Below are positions 16,401 to 17,875 of a stretch of 17,875 bases of DNA, piece after piece. Source of the DNA: Bacteroidales bacterium (GTDB taxonomy: Bacteria; Bacteroidota; Bacteroidia; Bacteroidales; UBA7960). The notes beneath the pieces are model-generated. The model was given only the letters and a program-made list of their open reading frames with translations, was not told the origin of the DNA and made no database searches. Positions within the stretch are counted from its first letter, which is position 1. Each line of letters starts with the position of its first letter. Location of the stretch: the NCBI GenBank assembly GCA_003557965.1, contig PWND01000265.1, positions 1 to 17,875 on the forward strand, given 5' to 3'. The translations under genes were made by a program, and so were the position numbers.

Positions 16401-17306
16401 TTTACAACTTTAGGTAATGACCCCGACAGCTCCCCTGCAACTTTTGCAATGCAAAACTCATTGATATACAGGGGCAAAGCCAGTGTAAATAATGGGCATT
16501 TCAGTTTTTCTTTTATCGTACCTAAAGATATCAATTACTTATACGGAAAAGGCAAACTCAGCTATTATGCTGATAATGGATTAGTTGATGCCAGCGGATT
16601 TTATAATGAATTTACCATTGGCGGAACTGCTGAAAATTACACTCCTGATTATACTGGCCCCGAAATCAGGCTTTTCATAAATGACACTACTTTTGTCAGT
16701 GGGGATGAAACTCACGAAAACCCATTGCTAATAGGATTTCTCTATGATGAAAGTGGAATTAACCTGACAGGAAATATTGGGCATGACCTAGTAGCATTTT
16801 TAAATGTCGATCGTGCAAATTCATACGTATTGAATAATTATTATGAAGCCGACCTTGACACTTATAAAAGTGGAAAGTTTGCATACCCTTTTAATAATAT
16901 TCCTGTTGGCAGACATACAATTTCAGTGAGAGCATGGGATACTTTTAATAATTATTCCGAAGAATCAATTGATTTTATTGTAACTGATGCACCTGAAATG
17001 GCTTTGTACGATATTATCAATTATCCAAACCCATTTACAAGTAATACCTTTTTTAAATTCAGGCATAATATACAGTCAGAAGAGCTAAAAGTAACTATTA
17101 ACATTTATAATATTAAAGGACAGTTGGTTAAAAAATTTGAAAGGGAAATTCTTTCATTTTATGATGAATCTCCACCTATTGAGTGGGATGGAAGAGACAT
17201 GAATGGAAGGCCAATTAATTCAGGCATGTATGTTTACAGAATTAACGTTGAAACACAAGATGGAATAACTATTTCAGGTTCCAGTACAATGGTTGTTGTC
17301 AGGTGA
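13440..17306 (+). CDS. porU: Type IX secretion system sortase PorU
   Basis: PorU is the surface-anchored C25-fold (gingipain-like) cysteine protease of the T9SS attachment complex. It removes the C-terminal sorting domain of cargo and joins the new carboxyl end to anionic lipopolysaccharide. The 1288-residue product has an N-terminal signal sequence (hydrophobic about 10-25), a long beta-rich N-terminal region, and the peptidase C25 domain from about 535 to 935. Catalytic H808 lies in INYIGHGGRLG and C842 in FLTATCEFSAFD; their spacing of 34 is close to the His657/Cys690 pair of P. gingivalis PorU. Ig-like segments follow. The C-terminus (about 1190-1288) starts with INYPNPF and ends WDGRDMNGRPINSGMYVYRI...MVVVR, a FlgD-like, type A sorting-type domain, which PorU keeps. 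ATG 13440 starts directly before the signal peptide. porV follows after 215 bases, the usual order. Confidence 0.96.
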   Translation: MHFIFKYQYFRLLFFFIAFLTILSKNSYSIKSDTVFVTLEWQGVKSYAFNENEKIRYISFRGSVYNDDFTGIEAYHHKLPIELPHFKPKINLIPLETIDVSEDVNAFLSDNNFEKKDFFERTKVGSSRKDYFLEYFLTPIRYNVEKGTFEKLVSFKLAYEYHFDEGLKYGTIHEYADNSVLSGGDWYKLCLEETGIYKLDYNHLVELGINPEQVQKSSIAIYGNGGAMLPESNSEPRPDDLIENAVYISGGSGNFGQNDYILFYGQSPHQWSFNSDDELFYHQVHLYSDETCYFLTTTASNGKRIGTRQSLNESPSHNISSFQDYTYHQRDLHNLIESGRIWFGEVFDVTLSREFNFSLPNLIQTESAYINVNVAARSGVQSSFSVKSGNYETSISIPSINPSATGSAYYARNKSKIMEITPGLSNNINVELVYNRTVSGSRGWLNYIAINATRELQFTSPQMAFRNVHNIGSNNISEYTISNANNQLVIWDITDQYNIVNQSYNLSGNNATFTVDTDELKEFIAFDGSSYMSPSLRGQIENQNLHAISDVDMIIVCHEKFYDEAIRLAEFRLENDGIVSRVVTTQQVYNEFSSGIQDISAIRNFMKMFYDRAVGNNYPKYLLLFGNGTYDNKDILGYGGNYIPTFQTKESLHTGGSWITDDYFGILGDHEGEGAQGWLDVGIGRFPVRSADQAEATVNKIIRYDKRIDGWEPGSDDLDWVGKVSNYADWRNMITLIADDQDNNIHFNDSETLSQILESDFPVYNVEKIYLDAYEQITMAGGSRYPEVNKAINSRVNQGALLINYIGHGGRLGLAHERVVTFDDINTWNNYYNMPVFLTATCEFSAFDIASPGDLSAGVRIFLRNNGGAIALFTSTRLAWSGSNLVLNERFFNNAFKPMENGEMPRLGDLIRLSKTDNDRVKNFVLLGDPSMRMAYPEFNVVTESVPDTIRAFEKVEISGYITDNNGNPVNNYNGVIYPKVFDKKKEFTTLGNDPDSSPATFAMQNSLIYRGKASVNNGHFSFSFIVPKDINYLYGKGKLSYYADNGLVDASGFYNEFTIGGTAENYTPDYTGPEIRLFINDTTFVSGDETHENPLLIGFLYDESGINLTGNIGHDLVAFLNVDRANSYVLNNYYEADLDTYKSGKFAYPFNNIPVGRHTISVRAWDTFNNYSEESIDFIVTDAPEMALYDIINYPNPFTSNTFFKFRHNIQSEELKVTINIYNIKGQLVKKFEREILSFYDESPPIEWDGRDMNGRPINSGMYVYRINVETQDGITISGSSTMVVVR

Positions 17307-17358
17307 AATGAATTATAGTATTATAAATAACATGGTGTTAATAATTACTTCTTTTTTA

Positions 17359-17498
17359 AATTAATTAAACTGAAAAACAACAATAAACAATATGGTACTT
17401 TTTTTATCGTTATATTTGCGCCTGATTTTAAGTTTTAAGTAAAAACAATAATTTTGCACAAGTTTTGAAGTTGCTCAATTTCAATTAACTAAACTGAA
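17359..17498 (+). repeat. Near-exact 16-base direct repeat in the porV leader
   Basis: AATTAATTAAACTGAA (17359-17374) and AATTAACTAAACTGAA (17483-17498) match at 15 of 16 bases, with starts 124 bases apart. Each is followed by an A/C-rich ACAACAA-type stretch and then an ATG: the first leads to a 16-codon ORF at 17392, the second to porV at 17522. They could be a duplicated regulatory or translation-initiation segment. Confidence 0.5.
17411..17418 (+). promoter_or_regulatory. Putative porV promoter -7 element
   Basis: TATATTTG is an exact TAnnTTTG, located 104 bases before the porV ATG. A -33 TTTG is not seen at the expected distance (the region reads ACAATATGG). It suggests porV can be transcribed separately from porU in addition to read-through. 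Confidence 0.4.
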
Positions 17499-17521
17499 GA
17501 ATTCCTAAACAACAAATAAAA

Positions 17522-17875
17522 ATGAATTTTAAAATATTTAAAAGTTTATTATTAATTGTCATTACATTAATGATTAATATGCCATTGCTTTATTCAGAAA
17601 ATGACAATGGTAGCAGTTCAGACAAAGTAAATACAGTAACCACAGCTGTTCCTTTTTTAATGATTACCCCTGATGCCAGGGCCGGTGGTATGGGTGATGC
17701 AGGAGTTTCTTCATTGCCTGATGTTTTTTCTATGCACTGGAATCCGGCTAAGTATGTTTTTATGGAATCGCAGTTTGGTGCTGCTTTAAGCTATACTCCC
17801 TGGTTAAGAAACATTATTGATGATATAAACCTGGCCTATCTTACAGGTTACAAAAGACTTGACCGGCACCAGGTA
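17522..17875 (+). CDS. porV: Type IX secretion outer-membrane protein PorV (LptO), N-terminal part
   Basis: PorV is an outer-membrane beta-barrel of the FadL type that collects T9SS cargo by its C-terminal signal at the SprA/Sov translocon and passes it to PorU; it is also part of the PorU-PorV-PorQ-PorZ attachment complex. The 118 visible codons run off the window in an open frame. They show a signal peptide (MNFKIFKSLLLIVITLMINM, cleaved probably near the following SE) and then the PorV N-terminal block: TTAVPFLMITPDARAGGMGDAGV (about 40-62), MHWNPAKYVFMES and SYTPWLRNIIDDINLAYL. These agree closely with P. gingivalis PorV as I recall it. The start ATG 17522 follows an A-rich leader without Shine-Dalgarno. 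The gene sits 215 bases after porU and may have its own promoter at 17411. Confidence 0.95.
   Translation, partial: MNFKIFKSLLLIVITLMINMPLLYSENDNGSSSDKVNTVTTAVPFLMITPDARAGGMGDAGVSSLPDVFSMHWNPAKYVFMESQFGAALSYTPWLRNIIDDINLAYLTGYKRLDRHQV

Noticed and set aside
17328..17357. Small hairpin TAACA-TGG-TGTTA after porU followed by a T run
   Set aside because: The stem is only five base pairs and the T run begins about ten bases later, so it does not make a convincing terminator.
1..17875. CRISPR arrays, insertion sequences, tRNA genes, riboswitches or phage genes
   Set aside because: No regularly spaced repeats, transposase motifs, terminal inverted repeats, cloverleaf-like sequence or conserved aptamer was seen on reading both strands.

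Overview
The window is an AT-rich chromosomal segment of a Bacteroidota bacterium, probably a Bacteroidales/Marinilabiliales-like or flavobacterial relative. Four things point there: type IX secretion (T9SS) genes (porU, porV, a porP/sprF homologue, gldJ), found only in that phylum; repeated TAnnTTTG promoter -7 elements; A-rich leaders mostly lacking Shine-Dalgarno sites; and a Bacteroidetes-type AnmK. Nothing suggests recent transfer: I see no insertion sequence, phage gene, tRNA, rRNA or CRISPR.

Layout. 1-2370 (-): first 790 codons of uvrA, whose 3' end lies outside the window. 2371-2770: 400-base gap with divergent promoters for uvrA and an ECF sigma factor gene (2771-3355, +). 3484-4503 (+): murB. 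4592-5182 (+): unrecognised five-helix membrane protein, meeting a phosphoglucomutase/phosphomannomutase (5183-6922, -) stop codon to stop codon. 7026-7937 (-): exported TPR protein. 8125-9231 and 9238-10563 (-): anmK and murF, six bases apart. 10674-12152 and 12188-13219 (-): gldJ and a porP/sprF-family gene, closed by a clear intrinsic terminator at 10619-10646. 13220-13439: divergent control region. 13440-17306 (+): porU. 17522 to the end (+): the first 118 codons of porV.

How the genes fit together. The right third is a T9SS locus. PorV shuttles cargo from the outer-membrane translocon to the PorU sortase, which removes the C-terminal sorting domain and attaches the cargo to the surface. 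GldJ is an outer-membrane lipoprotein linked to the T9SS/gliding apparatus, and PorP/SprF proteins are beta-barrel partners. Next to it are peptidoglycan genes: murF (last cytoplasmic precursor ligase), anmK (recycling of anhydro-MurNAc) and murB. The hexose-phosphate mutase supplies sugar phosphates for envelope polymers. So most of the window concerns the cell envelope. I did not find a wholly new system. The best leads are the porP-like/gldJ pair that mirrors porP-porK, the repeat and mini-ORF in the porV leader, the dyad at the murB transcription start, the strong Shine-Dalgarno of the apparently orphan ECF sigma gene, and the unknown membrane protein.
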